Assembly (NCBI RefSeq): GCF_000814845.2
Contig: NZ_CP010431.2
Location: forward strand, 1,240,001 to 1,304,000
DNA from: Pandoraea sputorum
GTDB taxonomy: Bacteria; Pseudomonadota; Gammaproteobacteria; Burkholderiales; Burkholderiaceae
DNA length: 64,000 nucleotides
Reading direction: 5' to 3'
The notes beneath the pieces are model-generated. The model was not told the DNA's origin and did no database searches. It saw nothing but the letters and a program-made list of their open reading frames with translations. The position numbers and the translations under genes are program-made. Position 1 is the stretch's first letter. Each line of letters opens with the position of its first letter. Below, piece after piece: positions 8,213-17,311 of this stretch.

Positions 8213-9034
8213 TTACGGACGGCTGAAACCGAAACGCTGGAACGTGGCCTGAGCCGTCGGCGTTTGCAGGAATTTGAAGAACGGATCGGCGTCGGCGCGG
8301 TTGGCCTGCTTCGTCACGGCTACCGGGTAGACGATCGGTGCATGGCTGTCGGCGGGGAAGGTCCCGGCGATGCGCACACGCTTCTCGGCGTTGGCGTCCG
8401 TCTTGTAGACGATGCCGTACGGCGCTTCGCCACGGGCGACCAGCAGCAATGCATTGCGCACGTTGTCGGCGGCGGCCACCTTGCCTTGCAGCTTCGACCA
8501 GATGCCGAGCTTCTCAAGCGCAGCCTTGCCATAGAGGCCGGCCGGTACGTGAGCCGGATCACCCATGGCGAGCTTGCCGTTGCCCAGCTTCGCGTCGAGA
8601 TCCGCACCCGACTTGAGATCGACGTCGCCCGAGGTCGTGGCGGGCGCGATCAACACCAGTTCGTTGCCGAGCAGGTTGGTGCGGGTTTTCGTTTCGATCA
8701 GGTCGTGCTTTTGTGCGTAATCCATCCAGTCCTGGTCGGCCGAGATGAAGACATCGGCAGGCGCGCCTTTTTCGATCTGACGGGCGAGCGTCGAGCTTGC
8801 GCCGTACACGAGCACCGGCTTCTTGCCCGTTTCCTTGGTGTAGGTGGCGGACAGGTCGTCGAGGGCGTCTTTCATGCTGGCGGCGGCGAACACTTGCTGG
8901 GCTGCGGCGTGGCCAGCGAACAACAGGCTGGCGCCGACGGCGGCAACGCCGAGCGCGCGGCGCAGCATCGTGCCGGTGGTATTCGAGGCTTGGGACGTTT
9001 GGCTAACAGTGACAGTGGTTGCGACAGCTTTCAC
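8213..9034 (-). CDS. modA: Molybdate-binding periplasmic protein ModA
   Basis: 273 residues from a GTG at 9034 with GGAGA about 9 nt upstream. An internal ATG at 8968 would give 251 residues starting directly at the signal peptide (MLRRALGVAAVGASLLFAGHAAAQ), nearer the usual ModA length but without a ribosome site. The mature protein shows the ModA pattern: VFAAASMKDALDDL, YGASSTLARQIEKGAPADVFISAD, MGDPAHVPAGLYGKAAL and GIVYKTDA, the binding-pocket segments of molybdate/tungstate-binding proteins. It is the first gene of modABC, and a ModE-box candidate lies 137-162 bp upstream. Confidence 0.94.
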   Translation of the reverse strand: MKAVATTVTVSQTSQASNTTGTMLRRALGVAAVGASLLFAGHAAAQQVFAAASMKDALDDLSATYTKETGKKPVLVYGASSTLARQIEKGAPADVFISADQDWMDYAQKHDLIETKTRTNLLGNELVLIAPATTSGDVDLKSGADLDAKLGNGKLAMGDPAHVPAGLYGKAALEKLGIWSKLQGKVAAADNVRNALLLVARGEAPYGIVYKTDANAEKRVRIAGTFPADSHAPIVYPVAVTKQANRADADPFFKFLQTPTAQATFQRFGFSRP

Positions 9035-9170
9035 GAAATTGGTCTCCAGCGTGTGGTGGCAAGGCAGACTTGGCTGGCTCGGAACCCGACGCCCAGCGCC
9101 GTGAGTCGACTCATGGATACGGTCGGGCAGCGAGGCCGGACCTTCGGCTGCGCGGGGGGGGGGCGCAACG

Positions 9171-9196
9171 CGTTATGTAGGATTATATATAACGAT
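9171..9196 (-). promoter_or_regulatory. ModE-box candidate over a -10 element of modABC
   Basis: Inverted repeat CGTTATGTA (9171-9179), 6 bp, TATATAACG (9186-9194); the arms match at 8 of 9 positions and the right side extends to TATATAACGAT. This is close to the E. coli ModE operator half-sites as I recall them (CGTTATAT / ATATAACG). On the minus strand a TATAAT hexamer (9187-9182) lies inside the box, so ModE-type binding could block modABC transcription. Confidence 0.75.
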
Positions 9197-9318
9197 GCGG
9201 CGCTGTATAGCGATATGCCTTATCACGGCATTCAAATGGTGCACGGCGCGGCAATGCCGCGTCGTGAAACGAAGAATTCGGGACAATGTGCACGTTCGCC
9301 GGACATGGCGAAAGCGAG

Positions 9319-9351
9319 ACGGAAGCAAAACGGAAGCGAAACGGAAGCGAG
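9319..9351. repeat. Three 11-bp direct repeats (ACGGAAGCRAA)
   Basis: ACGGAAGCAAA, ACGGAAGCGAA and ACGGAAGCGAG occur in tandem at 9319, 9330 and 9341 in the modA upstream region. They lie outside any supported gene; no function is evident. Confidence 0.7.
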
Positions 9352-9393
9352 GGCTGGGCGTGACGCCCGCTAATTAATATATGTCGTAAATCG

Positions 9394-9418
9394 CAAGGGG
9401 CCGCGAATGGGCCCCTTG
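9394..9418 (-). terminator. Hairpin downstream of the tetR/acrR gene
   Basis: Perfect 9-bp stem CAAGGGGCC (9394-9402) with GGCCCCTTG (9410-9418) and a 7-nt loop, just past the stop of the TetR gene at 9427. The T-rich tail is weak on either strand, so termination efficiency is uncertain. Confidence 0.6.
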
Positions 9419-9426
9419 TTCACATC

Positions 9427-10083
9427 TCAGGCGGCCGCCGTCTGGCCGCCCGGGCGCAACATTGCAGGACTGGTGCGCAGCATGTCGAAGAAGCCGTCGA
9501 CGACGGCGTCGCACTCGGCACCCAGATCGTAGTCGGGCAGGAAGAGCCAGTCCGACATCATGCCGACGACCAGCGCGTGCAGCATGATCGCAGCCCGCCG
9601 TGTGTCGAGCGCAGCAGGCAACTGGCCGCGCTCGATGGCGCGTTCCATGTCACGCGTAATGCGCTGCTTGCCGTCCGCACAGGCTTCGCGCTGACGCTCC
9701 AGCACCGAAAGCATCTCGTTCGTGTATTCACACTTGTGGAACAGAATGTCCAACACGCGGCGGCGGCGCTCGTTGCGGGCGGTTTCCTTGAGCACCAGCT
9801 TGCAGATCTCGTGCATGCGCTGCATCGGGTCGCCGTCTTCCGGCTCGGTGCATTCCTCGTCGATCATGCGCTCCATCGGCAGACGGATACGATCCGTCAT
9901 GGCGTTGAAGAGGTCGATCTTGTTCTTGAAGTGCCAGTAAATGGCGCCGCGCGTGAGGCCGGCGGCTTCGGCGATGTCGGCCAGCGACGTGCGCGACACG
10001 CCTTTCTGAGCGAACACCGTCTCTGCGGTGTCCAGCAACAGATTGCGGGTCTCGATCGCTTCTTCTTTCGTTCTGCGGGCCAT
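9427..10083 (-). CDS. acrR: TetR-family repressor of RND efflux (AcrR/BpeR type)
   Basis: 218 residues. The N-terminal helix-turn-helix (about residues 10-57: TRNLLLDTAETVFAQKGVSRTSLADIAEAAGLTRGAIYWHFKNKIDLFNAM) is the AcrR/TtgR/BpeR signature. The C-terminal ligand domain fits the TetR_C_2 (MAATS-type) family, with HEICKLVL and RRVLDILFHKCEYT. It is divergent from an RND pump operon. The 488-bp gap contains an operator nearly identical to the E. coli AcrR site (10162-10185) overlapping the pump promoter. It therefore very likely represses acrAB and itself and releases on binding toxic ligands. Confidence 0.92.
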   Translation of the reverse strand: MARRTKEEAIETRNLLLDTAETVFAQKGVSRTSLADIAEAAGLTRGAIYWHFKNKIDLFNAMTDRIRLPMERMIDEECTEPEDGDPMQRMHEICKLVLKETARNERRRRVLDILFHKCEYTNEMLSVLERQREACADGKQRITRDMERAIERGQLPAALDTRRAAIMLHALVVGMMSDWLFLPDYDLGAECDAVVDGFFDMLRTSPAMLRPGGQTAAA

Positions 10084-10160
10084 CGTCGTGTCACAGGAGC
10101 AGCGGAAATTTGTGAAATGTCATGTAAGCCGCGCCGCACTATGGTGCGACGCAATGTGAT

Positions 10161-10189
10161 TTACATACATTCATGAATGTATCTATAAT
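10161..10189 (+). promoter_or_regulatory. Promoter of the RND efflux operon
   Basis: -35 TTACAT (10161-10166), 17-bp spacer, perfect -10 TATAAT (10184-10189). The AcrR-type operator occupies the spacer. The first supported start codon of the operon is at 10573, implying a leader of about 375 nt. Confidence 0.82.
10162..10185. promoter_or_regulatory. AcrR-type operator
   Basis: A 24-bp element of left half TACATACATTCA and right half TGAATGTATCTA, with a perfect central palindrome ACATTCATGAATGT. It differs from the E. coli AcrR operator, as I recall it, at only a few positions. It fills the spacer of the efflux promoter, explaining repression by the divergent TetR protein. Confidence 0.85.
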
Positions 10190-10436
10190 AGCAGCCGCTT
10201 GCTCTATTGCACAGGGACCATTTAAGCTGCCTCCTCTAAGGGATAACTCTCTGACCGGAGAGAGCGAATTGATGAAGCCGCGCCGCCTGATTGGGGGTTA
10301 GGTGCGTGAGTCAAGGTCGCCTGATGTCCCGGAGCCTGTTCGACGATCTCAAACGAGTGCCAGCGTGCGCGGCCTGTGCCGCGCCCGGGGACGTCTTGTT
10401 GGCCCGCCCGTCCCATCCGGTGGGTCTGTCTCCGAT

Positions 10437-10458
10437 GGCCCGCTCAACCGGGCCTTTT
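10437..10458 (+). terminator. Terminator-like hairpin inside the efflux operon leader
   Basis: GGCCCG (10437-10442), loop CTCAAC, CGGGCC (10449-10454), then TTTT. It lies between the promoter (10161-10189) and the acrA start (10573), so it could attenuate the operon. The stem is only 6 bp and the T-run short; strength is uncertain. Confidence 0.5.
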
Positions 10459-10572
10459 GGTATTTGCCGCCCGCCTTTGTGCGACGGGATTGCGGACCGG
10501 CCTTCGCCGTCGCAATCGTCGCAACGTTATTCGTCATTTTGTTTGACCGCATTCCATTTATCGGGGGCGTAT

Positions 10573-11814
10573 ATGCACGTCAAGAGAAGTTCACTGGGGA
10601 TGGTCACTGCCGTCGCACTCGCGGTATTGACCCTGGCCGCGTGCGGCAAGAAGCCGCAGCAGCCGCAGGGCATGGTGCCGGAAGTCGGCGTCGTGACACT
10701 GCAACCCCAGAGCGTCACGCTGACGACCGACCTGCCAGGCCGTACCGCGCCCTACCGCGTCGCCGACGTGCGTGCGCGCGTCGACGGGATCGTGCTCAAG
10801 CGCGATTTCACCGAGGGCGGTGACGTCAAGGCGGGCCAGCGTCTGTACAAGATCGATCCGGCAACCTATCAGGCCGCTTTTGAGAATGCCAAGGCAACGC
10901 TCGCGAAGGCCGTGGCGAATCAGGCGTCGACCAGACTGTTGGCCGATCGCTACAAGCAACTGGTCGCCGTCGAAGCCGTGTCGAAGCAGGACTACGACAA
11001 CGCGGTCGCCGCCGCACTGCAAGCCGATGCCGATGTGCAGGCCGGCAAGGCTGCCGTCGATACGGCGAAGATCAACCTCGGCTACACCGACGTGCCGGCC
11101 CCGATTTCGGGCCGCACCGGTCTGTCGCAGGTGACCGAAGGCGCTTACGTGCAGTCCGGTGCCGCTACGCTCATGACGACCGTGCAGCAGATCGATCCGA
11201 TGTACGTGGACGTGACGCAATCGGCCGCAGACGGCCTGCGTCTGCGTCGCGCGCTGGCCGATGGCAAGCTGCAAAGCGCTGGCAAGAACGCCGCCAAGGT
11301 CGAACTGACGCTGGAAGACGGCACGGCGTACCCGCTCGAAGGCAAGCTTCAGTTCTCGGACATCACCGTCGACCAGACGACCGGCTCGGTGACCGTTCGC
11401 GCCATCTTCCCGAACCCGAACCGCGAGTTGCTGCCCGGCATGTTCGTGCACGCCAAGCTCCAGGAAGGTGTGAAGGAAGGCGGTCTGCTGGTGCCGCAAC
11501 AAGGTGTGACGCGTGACCAGAAGGGGCAGCCGACGGCACTCATCGTGAACAAGGAAGGCAAGGTCGAACTGCGCCAGCTCGTGACCGACCGTGCGATCGG
11601 CGACAAGTGGCTGGTGAGTTCGGGTCTTGCCGCAGGCGATCAGGTGATCGTGTCCGGTCTTCAGAAAGCGCGCCCCGGTTCGCCCGCGAAGGCAGTGCCG
11701 GCGCAGTTGCCGGGTGCTCAGGCGCAACAGCCGGCAGGTGCGAGCGCACCGGCCGCTGCCAGCGCTTCGGGCGCCTCGCAGGCCGACGCCGCCTCGAGCG
11801 CCAAAGCCCAATAA
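10573..11814 (+). CDS. acrA: RND efflux periplasmic adaptor (AcrA/BpeA-type lipoprotein)
   Basis: 413 residues from the ATG at 10573 (GGGGG just upstream); the longer frame from 10291 has no ribosome site and its first 94 codons look non-coding. The signal peptide ends in a lipobox (TLAACGKK, acceptor Cys about 24). Beta-barrel, lipoyl and helical-hairpin segments follow in the order of membrane-fusion proteins: VRARVDGIVLKRDFTEGGDVKAGQRLYKID, ATLAKAVANQAST and NLGYTDVPAPISGRTG. The Ala/Ser-rich tail is unusual but common in this family. It bridges the inner-membrane pump and the outer-membrane channel encoded by the next two genes. Confidence 0.94.
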   Translation: MHVKRSSLGMVTAVALAVLTLAACGKKPQQPQGMVPEVGVVTLQPQSVTLTTDLPGRTAPYRVADVRARVDGIVLKRDFTEGGDVKAGQRLYKIDPATYQAAFENAKATLAKAVANQASTRLLADRYKQLVAVEAVSKQDYDNAVAAALQADADVQAGKAAVDTAKINLGYTDVPAPISGRTGLSQVTEGAYVQSGAATLMTTVQQIDPMYVDVTQSAADGLRLRRALADGKLQSAGKNAAKVELTLEDGTAYPLEGKLQFSDITVDQTTGSVTVRAIFPNPNRELLPGMFVHAKLQEGVKEGGLLVPQQGVTRDQKGQPTALIVNKEGKVELRQLVTDRAIGDKWLVSSGLAAGDQVIVSGLQKARPGSPAKAVPAQLPGAQAQQPAGASAPAAASASGASQADAASSAKAQ

Positions 11815-11829
11815 CGCGGAGCCTTATTC

Positions 11830-14800
11830 ATGGCAAAGTTTTTTATCGATCGCCCGATCTTTGCTTGGGTGATCGCCATTGTCATCATGCTGGCCGGTGC
11901 GCTTTCGATTCTGAAGCTGCCGGTCTCGCAGTACCCGCCAATCGCACCGCCGTCGGTGCAGATCACCGCCGTCTATCCGGGCGCTTCGGCGCAGACCGTG
12001 CAGGATACGGTCACGCAGGTGATCGAGCAGCAGATGAACGGTATCGATCACCTTGAGTACATGTCGTCGACGTCGGACGGCTCGGGTACCGCTCAGATCA
12101 CGCTGACGTTCGCGCAAGGTACGAACCCGGACATCGCCCAGGTGCAGGTGCAGAACAAGCTGCAACTCGCCACGCCGCTGCTGCCGCAGCAGGTGCAACA
12201 GCAGGGTATCAAGGTGGCGAAAGCGACCAAGAACTTCCTGCTGGTGATCGGCGCGTATTCCGATGACGGCAACATGACCGACATCGACCTGGCGAACTAC
12301 ATTGCAGCCAACGTGCAGGACCCGATCAGCCGTGTGAACGGTGTGGGTCAGGTTCAACTGTTCGGTTCGCAGTACGCCATGCGTGTTTGGGTCGATCCGC
12401 AGAAGCTCAACGGTTACAACCTGACGGTCATCGACGTCTCGAACGCCATTCAATCGCAGAACGTGCAGATCTCGGCCGGTGAGCTCGGTGGTGCGCCTGC
12501 AGTGAAGGGCCAGCAGCTCAATGCGACCGTGACGGCGCAAAGCCGTCTGCAAACGCCGGAGCAGTTCCGCAAGATTCTGCTCAAGGTCAACAAGGACGGC
12601 TCGCAAGTGCGTCTGGGTGACGTAGCGCGCATCGAGCTGGGTGGCGAGTCGTATCAGGTCGTGGCCCGTTACAACGGCAAGCCGGCCGCCGGTCTGGCGA
12701 TTACGCTGGCCACCGGTGCGAACGCGCTGCAGACGGCCACCGCCGTCAAGCAGCAGGTCACCGAACTCGAGCCGTACTTCCCGCAGGGCATGAAGGTCGA
12801 CTATCCGTACGACACCACGCCGTTCGTGAAGATCTCGATCGAGGAAGTGATCAAGACCCTCATCGAAGGTATCGTGCTCGTGTTCCTCGTGATGTATCTG
12901 TTCCTGCAGAACCTGCGGGCAACGATCATCCCGACGATTGCGGTGCCGGTGGTGCTGCTCGGTACGTTCGGCATCATGGGCGCGGCAGGCTTCTCCATCA
13001 ACACGCTATCGATGTTCGGCCTTGTGCTCGCCATCGGTCTGCTCGTCGACGATGCCATTGTGGTGGTCGAAAACGTCGAGCGGGTGATGGCGGAAGAAGG
13101 GCTGAGTCCAAAAGAAGCGACGAAGAAGGCGATGGATCAGATCGTCGGCGCGCTGGTGGGTGTGGCGCTCGTGCTCTCGGCCGTGTTCGTGCCGATGGCA
13201 TTCTTCGGCGGCTCGACCGGTGCCATCTATCGTCAGTTCTCGCTGACCATCGTGGCGGCCATGGCGTTGTCGGTGCTGGTGGCTATCGTGCTCACGCCGG
13301 CCATGTGCGCGACGATCCTCAAGCCGATCAAGAAGGGCGAGGTTCACGAGAAGCGCGGCTTCTTCGGCTGGTTCAACCGCAAGTTCGACAGTGGCTCGAA
13401 GGCCTATCAGGGCCAGGTGGAGCGTTTGCTCAAGCGCACCGCGCCGCTCATGATCGTCTACGTCGTGATCGTGGCGGCGGTCGGCTTCCTGTTCGTGCGT
13501 ATGCCGACGGCGTTCTTGCCGGACGAAGACCAGGGTTACTTCTTCAACCTCGTGCAATTGCCGCCGGGTGCGACGCAAGAGCGTACGCTCGACGTCATGA
13601 AGCAGGTCGAGAAGCATTACCTGGAGAAGGAAAAGGACTCGGTTCGTTCGATCTTCACGGTGACCGGCTTCGGCTTTAACGGCCGTGGTCAGAACGTGGG
13701 TCTGGCGTTCACGATGATGAAGCCGTGGGAAGACCGTCAGTCGTCCGACCTCAAGGTGCAGGCCGTGATTGCGCGTTCCTACCAGGCATTCGCCAGCGTG
13801 AAGGACGCCATGATCTTCGCGATCAACCCGCCGTCGGTGCCGGAACTCGGTAACGCGGGCGGTATCGACTTCGAGTTGCAGGATCGTGCAGGTCTGGGTC
13901 ACGACGCGCTGATGGCCGCCCGCAATCAGATGCTGGGCATGGCGGCGAAGAACCCGAATCTGGCGAACATGCGCCCGAACGGTCTGGACGACACCCCGCA
14001 GTACAAGGTGGACGTCGACGAAGAAAAGGCCGCTGCACTGGGTCTGTCGATTTCCGACGTGTATCAGACGTTGTCGGCATCGTGGGGCTCGTCGTACGTG
14101 AACGACTTCATCGACCGCGGTCGTGTGAAGAAGGTGTACGTGATGGCGGAACCGAAGGACCGGATGCTGCCGCAGGACATCAACAAGCTCTTCGTGCGTA
14201 ACAGCAGCGGGACGATGGTGCCGTTCTCGGCCTTCGCTACGGGCAAGTGGACGTACGGCTCGCCGCGTCTGGAACGCTACAACGGTGTGCCTGCCGTGGA
14301 AATTCAGGGTATGCCGGCACCGGGCAAGTCGTCGGGCGATGCGATGAAGGCAGTGGAAGAAATCGCTAAGCAACTTCCGCCGGGTATCGGTCTGGAGTGG
14401 ACGGGTCTGTCGTTCGAAGAGCGTATTTCGGGCTCACAGGCTCCGGCGCTGTACGCGATCTCCATCCTGATCGTGTTCTTGTGTCTGGCTGCCTTGTACG
14501 AAAGCTGGTCGATCCCGTTCTCGGTGATTCTGGTGGTGCCGCTGGGCGTGTTGGGTGCACTGCTGGCCGCCACGTTGCGCGGGTTGTCCAACGACGTGTA
14601 CTTCCAGGTGGGTCTGCTCACTACCGTGGGTCTGTCGGCGAAGAATGCAATTCTGATCGTGGAATTCGCCAAGGATCTGCAGGAGCAGGGCCGCACGCTG
14701 ATGGAAGCGACGATGGAAGCCGTGCGACTGCGTCTGCGACCGATTCTGATGACGTCGATGGCGTTCATTCTCGGTGTGTTGCCGCTGGCGATCTCCAACG

Positions 14801-15009
14801 GCGCCGGTTCGGCTTCGCAGCACGCCATCGGTACGGGCGTGATCGGCGGTATGCTCGCCGCGACGTTCCTCGCGATCTACTACGTGCCGGTCTTCTTCGT
14901 GTTGGTGCGTAAGCGCTTCGCCCACGAGGATCTGGACACGGTGGAACATCCGGAAGCGCGTCATGAGAACCCGGACGCAACCAACGGTCCCGCCAAGGAA
15001 GGAAACTGA
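11830..15009 (+). CDS. acrB: RND multidrug efflux permease (AcrB/HAE1 family)
   Basis: 1059 residues, full length for HAE1 transporters. The N-terminus [27 protein letters not shown] and the early [13 protein letters not shown] are classic. TM4 carries the proton-relay pair in [15 protein letters not shown] (about residues 403-417). The repeated permease half ends with [28 protein letters not shown]. It is a trimeric inner-membrane antiporter that captures drugs from the periplasm and inner-membrane outer leaflet. Fifteen base pairs separate it from acrA and three from the outer-membrane factor, so all three form one operon under the AcrR-type repressor. Confidence 0.96.
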   Translation: MAKFFIDRPIFAWVIAIVIMLAGALSILKLPVSQYPPIAPPSVQITAVYPGASAQTVQDTVTQVIEQQMNGIDHLEYMSSTSDGSGTAQITLTFAQGTNPDIAQVQVQNKLQLATPLLPQQVQQQGIKVAKATKNFLLVIGAYSDDGNMTDIDLANYIAANVQDPISRVNGVGQVQLFGSQYAMRVWVDPQKLNGYNLTVIDVSNAIQSQNVQISAGELGGAPAVKGQQLNATVTAQSRLQTPEQFRKILLKVNKDGSQVRLGDVARIELGGESYQVVARYNGKPAAGLAITLATGANALQTATAVKQQVTELEPYFPQGMKVDYPYDTTPFVKISIEEVIKTLIEGIVLVFLVMYLFLQNLRATIIPTIAVPVVLLGTFGIMGAAGFSINTLSMFGLVLAIGLLVDDAIVVVENVERVMAEEGLSPKEATKKAMDQIVGALVGVALVLSAVFVPMAFFGGSTGAIYRQFSLTIVAAMALSVLVAIVLTPAMCATILKPIKKGEVHEKRGFFGWFNRKFDSGSKAYQGQVERLLKRTAPLMIVYVVIVAAVGFLFVRMPTAFLPDEDQGYFFNLVQLPPGATQERTLDVMKQVEKHYLEKEKDSVRSIFTVTGFGFNGRGQNVGLAFTMMKPWEDRQSSDLKVQAVIARSYQAFASVKDAMIFAINPPSVPELGNAGGIDFELQDRAGLGHDALMAARNQMLGMAAKNPNLANMRPNGLDDTPQYKVDVDEEKAAALGLSISDVYQTLSASWGSSYVNDFIDRGRVKKVYVMAEPKDRMLPQDINKLFVRNSSGTMVPFSAFATGKWTYGSPRLERYNGVPAVEIQGMPAPGKSSGDAMKAVEEIAKQLPPGIGLEWTGLSFEERISGSQAPALYAISILIVFLCLAALYESWSIPFSVILVVPLGVLGALLAATLRGLSNDVYFQVGLLTTVGLSAKNAILIVEFAKDLQEQGRTLMEATMEAVRLRLRPILMTSMAFILGVLPLAISNGAGSASQHAIGTGVIGGMLAATFLAIYYVPVFFVLVRKRFAHEDLDTVEHPEARHENPDATNGPAKEGN

Positions 15010-15012
15010 CCT

Positions 15013-16494
15013 ATGAAGCACAAAGCATTGCCGATTGCCTTGGCGGCAGCGTTCCTGGCAGGCTGTACCCTCGCGCCGCACTATGAGCGGCCCGAGGCAC
15101 CGGTCGCCACGTCGTTCCCCACGGGCCCGGCTTACAAGACGCCCGGCGCGGCGAACCAGAACGGCGCCACCGACAGCAATGTCGTGGCCGCCGATCTGGG
15201 ATGGCGAGATTTCTTCGCCGATCCGCGTCTGCAAAAGCTGATCGAGATCGCGTTGCAGAACAACCGCGATCTGCGTGTCTCGATGCTCAACGTCGAAGCC
15301 GCACGTGCGCAGTACCAGATCCAGCGTTCGGCGCTGCTGCCCTCGGTGGGGGCGGCAGGTCAGGCGTCGGTTCAGCGCTCGCCGGCGGATCTGTCGTCGT
15401 CGGGTCGCGCGGGGATCAGCCGCAGCTATCAGGTCGGCGTGGGTTTCACGTCGTACGAACTCGATCTGTTCGGTCGCATCCAGAGCCTGAAGGATCAGGC
15501 GTTGGAGTCGTATCTGGCGAGCGAGGACACGGCCAAGGCGGCGCACATCACGCTCGTCTCGGAAGTGGCGACGGCATACCTCACGTGGCTGGCCGATCAG
15601 GAGCTCCTCAAGCTCACGTCGGACACGCTCAAGAGCCAGCAATCGTCGTATAACCTGACCAAGCGCAGTTTCGACGTGGGTACGGCTTCCGGGCTGGATT
15701 TGCGTCAGGCGCAAACGCCGGTCGATACGGCGCGTGCGAACTTCGCGCAGTACACGCGTCAGGTGGCGCAGGACGAAAACGCGCTGGCGCTGCTCATCGG
15801 CCAGCCGCTGCCGGCCGATTTGCCGCCGGCACGTCCGCTCGACGGGCAGGGCCTGCTGGCCGATCTGCCTGCCGGGCTGCCGTCGGACTTGTTGCTGCGT
15901 CGTCCGGACGTGACGGCTGCCGAGCACACGCTCAAGGGTGCCAACGCGAACATCGGTGCGGCACGTGCGGCGTTCTTCCCGTCGATTTCGTTGACGGCGA
16001 ATGCAGGCACGGCGAGCGCATCGCTGAGCAATCTGTTCAAGGGCGGGCAGGGCGCATGGTCGTTCGCGCCGACGATTACGCTGCCGATTTTCGCGGGCGG
16101 ACAGAACATCGCTAACCTTGATCTGGCCAAGGTGCAGAAACGCATCGAGATCGCCAACTACGAGAAGGCGATTCAGACGGCGTTCCGCGAAGTGTCGGAC
16201 GGCCTGGCTGCACGTGGCACGTTGGACGATCAGATTGCGGCGCAGGAATCGCTCGTGAAGGCGAGCGACGAGAGCTACAAGCTCTCGGACATGCGCTATC
16301 GCAATGGCGTGGACAGCTATCTGAACGCGCTGGTCGCGCAACGCTCGCTGTATTCGTCGCAGCAAACGCTGATCGCGACGCGTCTGGCGCGCTGGACCAA
16401 CCTCGTCACGCTGTACAAGGCGATGGGCGGCGGTTGGGAGGAGCGCTCGGCACCGGCTAATGCAGGAACGGCATCGGCTGCCTCGGCGTCGTGA
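15013..16494 (+). CDS. oprM: Efflux outer-membrane factor (OprM/NodT family lipoprotein)
   Basis: 493 residues. A lipoprotein signal (AAAFLAGCTLAPHYERP, Cys about 18) is followed by two homologous OEP repeats, the TolC-like barrel/tunnel architecture. Family motifs include WRDFFADPRLQKLIEIALQNNRDLRVS, ELDLFGRI, PSDLLLRRPDVTAAEHTL and ANIGAARAAFFPSISLTANAG. It forms the trimeric channel completing the AcrAB-type pump. Start ATG at 15013 follows AAGGAAGG, 3 nt after the acrB stop. The Ala/Ser-rich tail is probably disordered. Transcription stops at the strong hairpin at 16518-16542. Confidence 0.94.
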   Translation: MKHKALPIALAAAFLAGCTLAPHYERPEAPVATSFPTGPAYKTPGAANQNGATDSNVVAADLGWRDFFADPRLQKLIEIALQNNRDLRVSMLNVEAARAQYQIQRSALLPSVGAAGQASVQRSPADLSSSGRAGISRSYQVGVGFTSYELDLFGRIQSLKDQALESYLASEDTAKAAHITLVSEVATAYLTWLADQELLKLTSDTLKSQQSSYNLTKRSFDVGTASGLDLRQAQTPVDTARANFAQYTRQVAQDENALALLIGQPLPADLPPARPLDGQGLLADLPAGLPSDLLLRRPDVTAAEHTLKGANANIGAARAAFFPSISLTANAGTASASLSNLFKGGQGAWSFAPTITLPIFAGGQNIANLDLAKVQKRIEIANYEKAIQTAFREVSDGLAARGTLDDQIAAQESLVKASDESYKLSDMRYRNGVDSYLNALVAQRSLYSSQQTLIATRLARWTNLVTLYKAMGGGWEERSAPANAGTASAASAS

Positions 16495-16517
16495 TGTAAC
16501 GTTTGACGATTGAAAAT

Positions 16518-16542
16518 ACGCCCGGCAATGCCGGGCGTTTTT
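16518..16542. terminator. Terminator of the RND efflux operon
   Basis: 9-bp perfect stem ACGCCCGGC (16518-16526) with GCCGGGCGT (16530-16538), loop AAT, then T residues to 16542; an A-run precedes the stem. The remaining sequence to 16798 shows no gene. Confidence 0.92.
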
Positions 16543-16798
16543 CATTGCGGTGTTGGCTGTGTTCTGTACGTCGCGTGCGTCAGGCGATTTTGGTAACAAG
16601 CAACTCAGTTCCCGAGAGGTTTAGACGCAGGCTTCTACGCTGGCCCCTACCTTGCGTAGGCCATCGTCGCTATCCTAGTTCGCGTTGTATTCGCAACATC
16701 CCGAGCGTCGACGCGTGTGCCGCATTTGATTCAGCGAACAGCGCCCAGTCGTCGTGCGGGTCACTTATAAGCTGACTGTTTTTCCAGGGAGAGACACC

Positions 16799-17056
16799 AT
16801 GAGCGATCTTCAAGCCCGCTTCGACGAGGCGGTAGCCCAATCCAAGACGCTGCCCGAACGCCCCGACAATCTGACGCTGCTGCGCATCTACGCGCTGTTC
16901 AAGCAGGGCACGGAAGGCGACGTGACCGGTTCCCGCCCCGGTGCGATGGACTTCGTCGCACGCGCCAAATTCGATGCCTGGGAAATGCTCAAGGGCAAGT
17001 CGAAAGACGAAGTCCAGACGGCTTACGTCGAGCTCATCGAATCCCTCAAGGGATGA
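16799..17056 (+). CDS. Acyl-CoA-binding protein (ACBP)
   Basis: 85 residues, exactly ACBP size. The ATG at 16799 follows AGGGAGAGACACC; an in-frame upstream extension is rejected. It has the four-helix ACBP signature: LQARFDEAVAQSKTLPERPDN, LLRIYALFKQGTEGDV, then FVARAKFDAWEMLKGKSKDEVQTAYVELIESL, with the conserved acyl-CoA-contacting Tyr and Lys. It binds medium- and long-chain acyl-CoA esters in the cytosol, buffering them for lipid metabolism. It is monocistronic, with a possible -10 (TATAAG, 16766-16771) and a strong terminator right after it. Confidence 0.95.
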   Translation: MSDLQARFDEAVAQSKTLPERPDNLTLLRIYALFKQGTEGDVTGSRPGAMDFVARAKFDAWEMLKGKSKDEVQTAYVELIESLKG

Positions 17057-17120
17057 TGAAGGTGCATGGCGCGTTGGCGGTGAGCGATATGCCATAGGCG
17101 ACCATCGATGAGAAGAAGGA

Positions 17121-17146
17121 CGGCGACCTCGGTCGCCGTTTTTTTT
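17121..17146 (+). terminator. Rho-independent terminator of the ACBP gene
   Basis: Perfect 8-bp stem CGGCGACC (17121-17128) / GGTCGCCG (17131-17138) followed by eight T. Confidence 0.93.
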
Positions 17147-17311
17147 GCGCGGCGGGTGTGACGGGGGGGCGTGTGTGAACTGACGTGTGTGAAAAGTGAG
17201 GTGGCGCATAGCGGGGCGGGTTTTGCGGTGCTGTCCGATTGGTTCGGAGATGGCGATGCGCGACGATAGACACGTCGTCAACTCGCTATCAACGAGCCAA
17301 GGAGCCACGCC

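Noticed and set aside
9127..9170. G-rich run upstream of modA as a riboswitch (Moco RNA motif)
   Set aside because: I could not fold the conserved Moco-motif architecture from it, and the ModE-type box already explains molybdenum control.
7244..9373. 709-codon plus-strand frame opposite modCBA
   Set aside because: It lacks a ribosome site and any recognisable protein segment, and modA, modB and modC are certain on the other strand.
14434..16599. 721-codon minus-strand frame opposite acrB and oprM
   Set aside because: Same G+C shadow effect; the plus-strand efflux genes are unambiguous.
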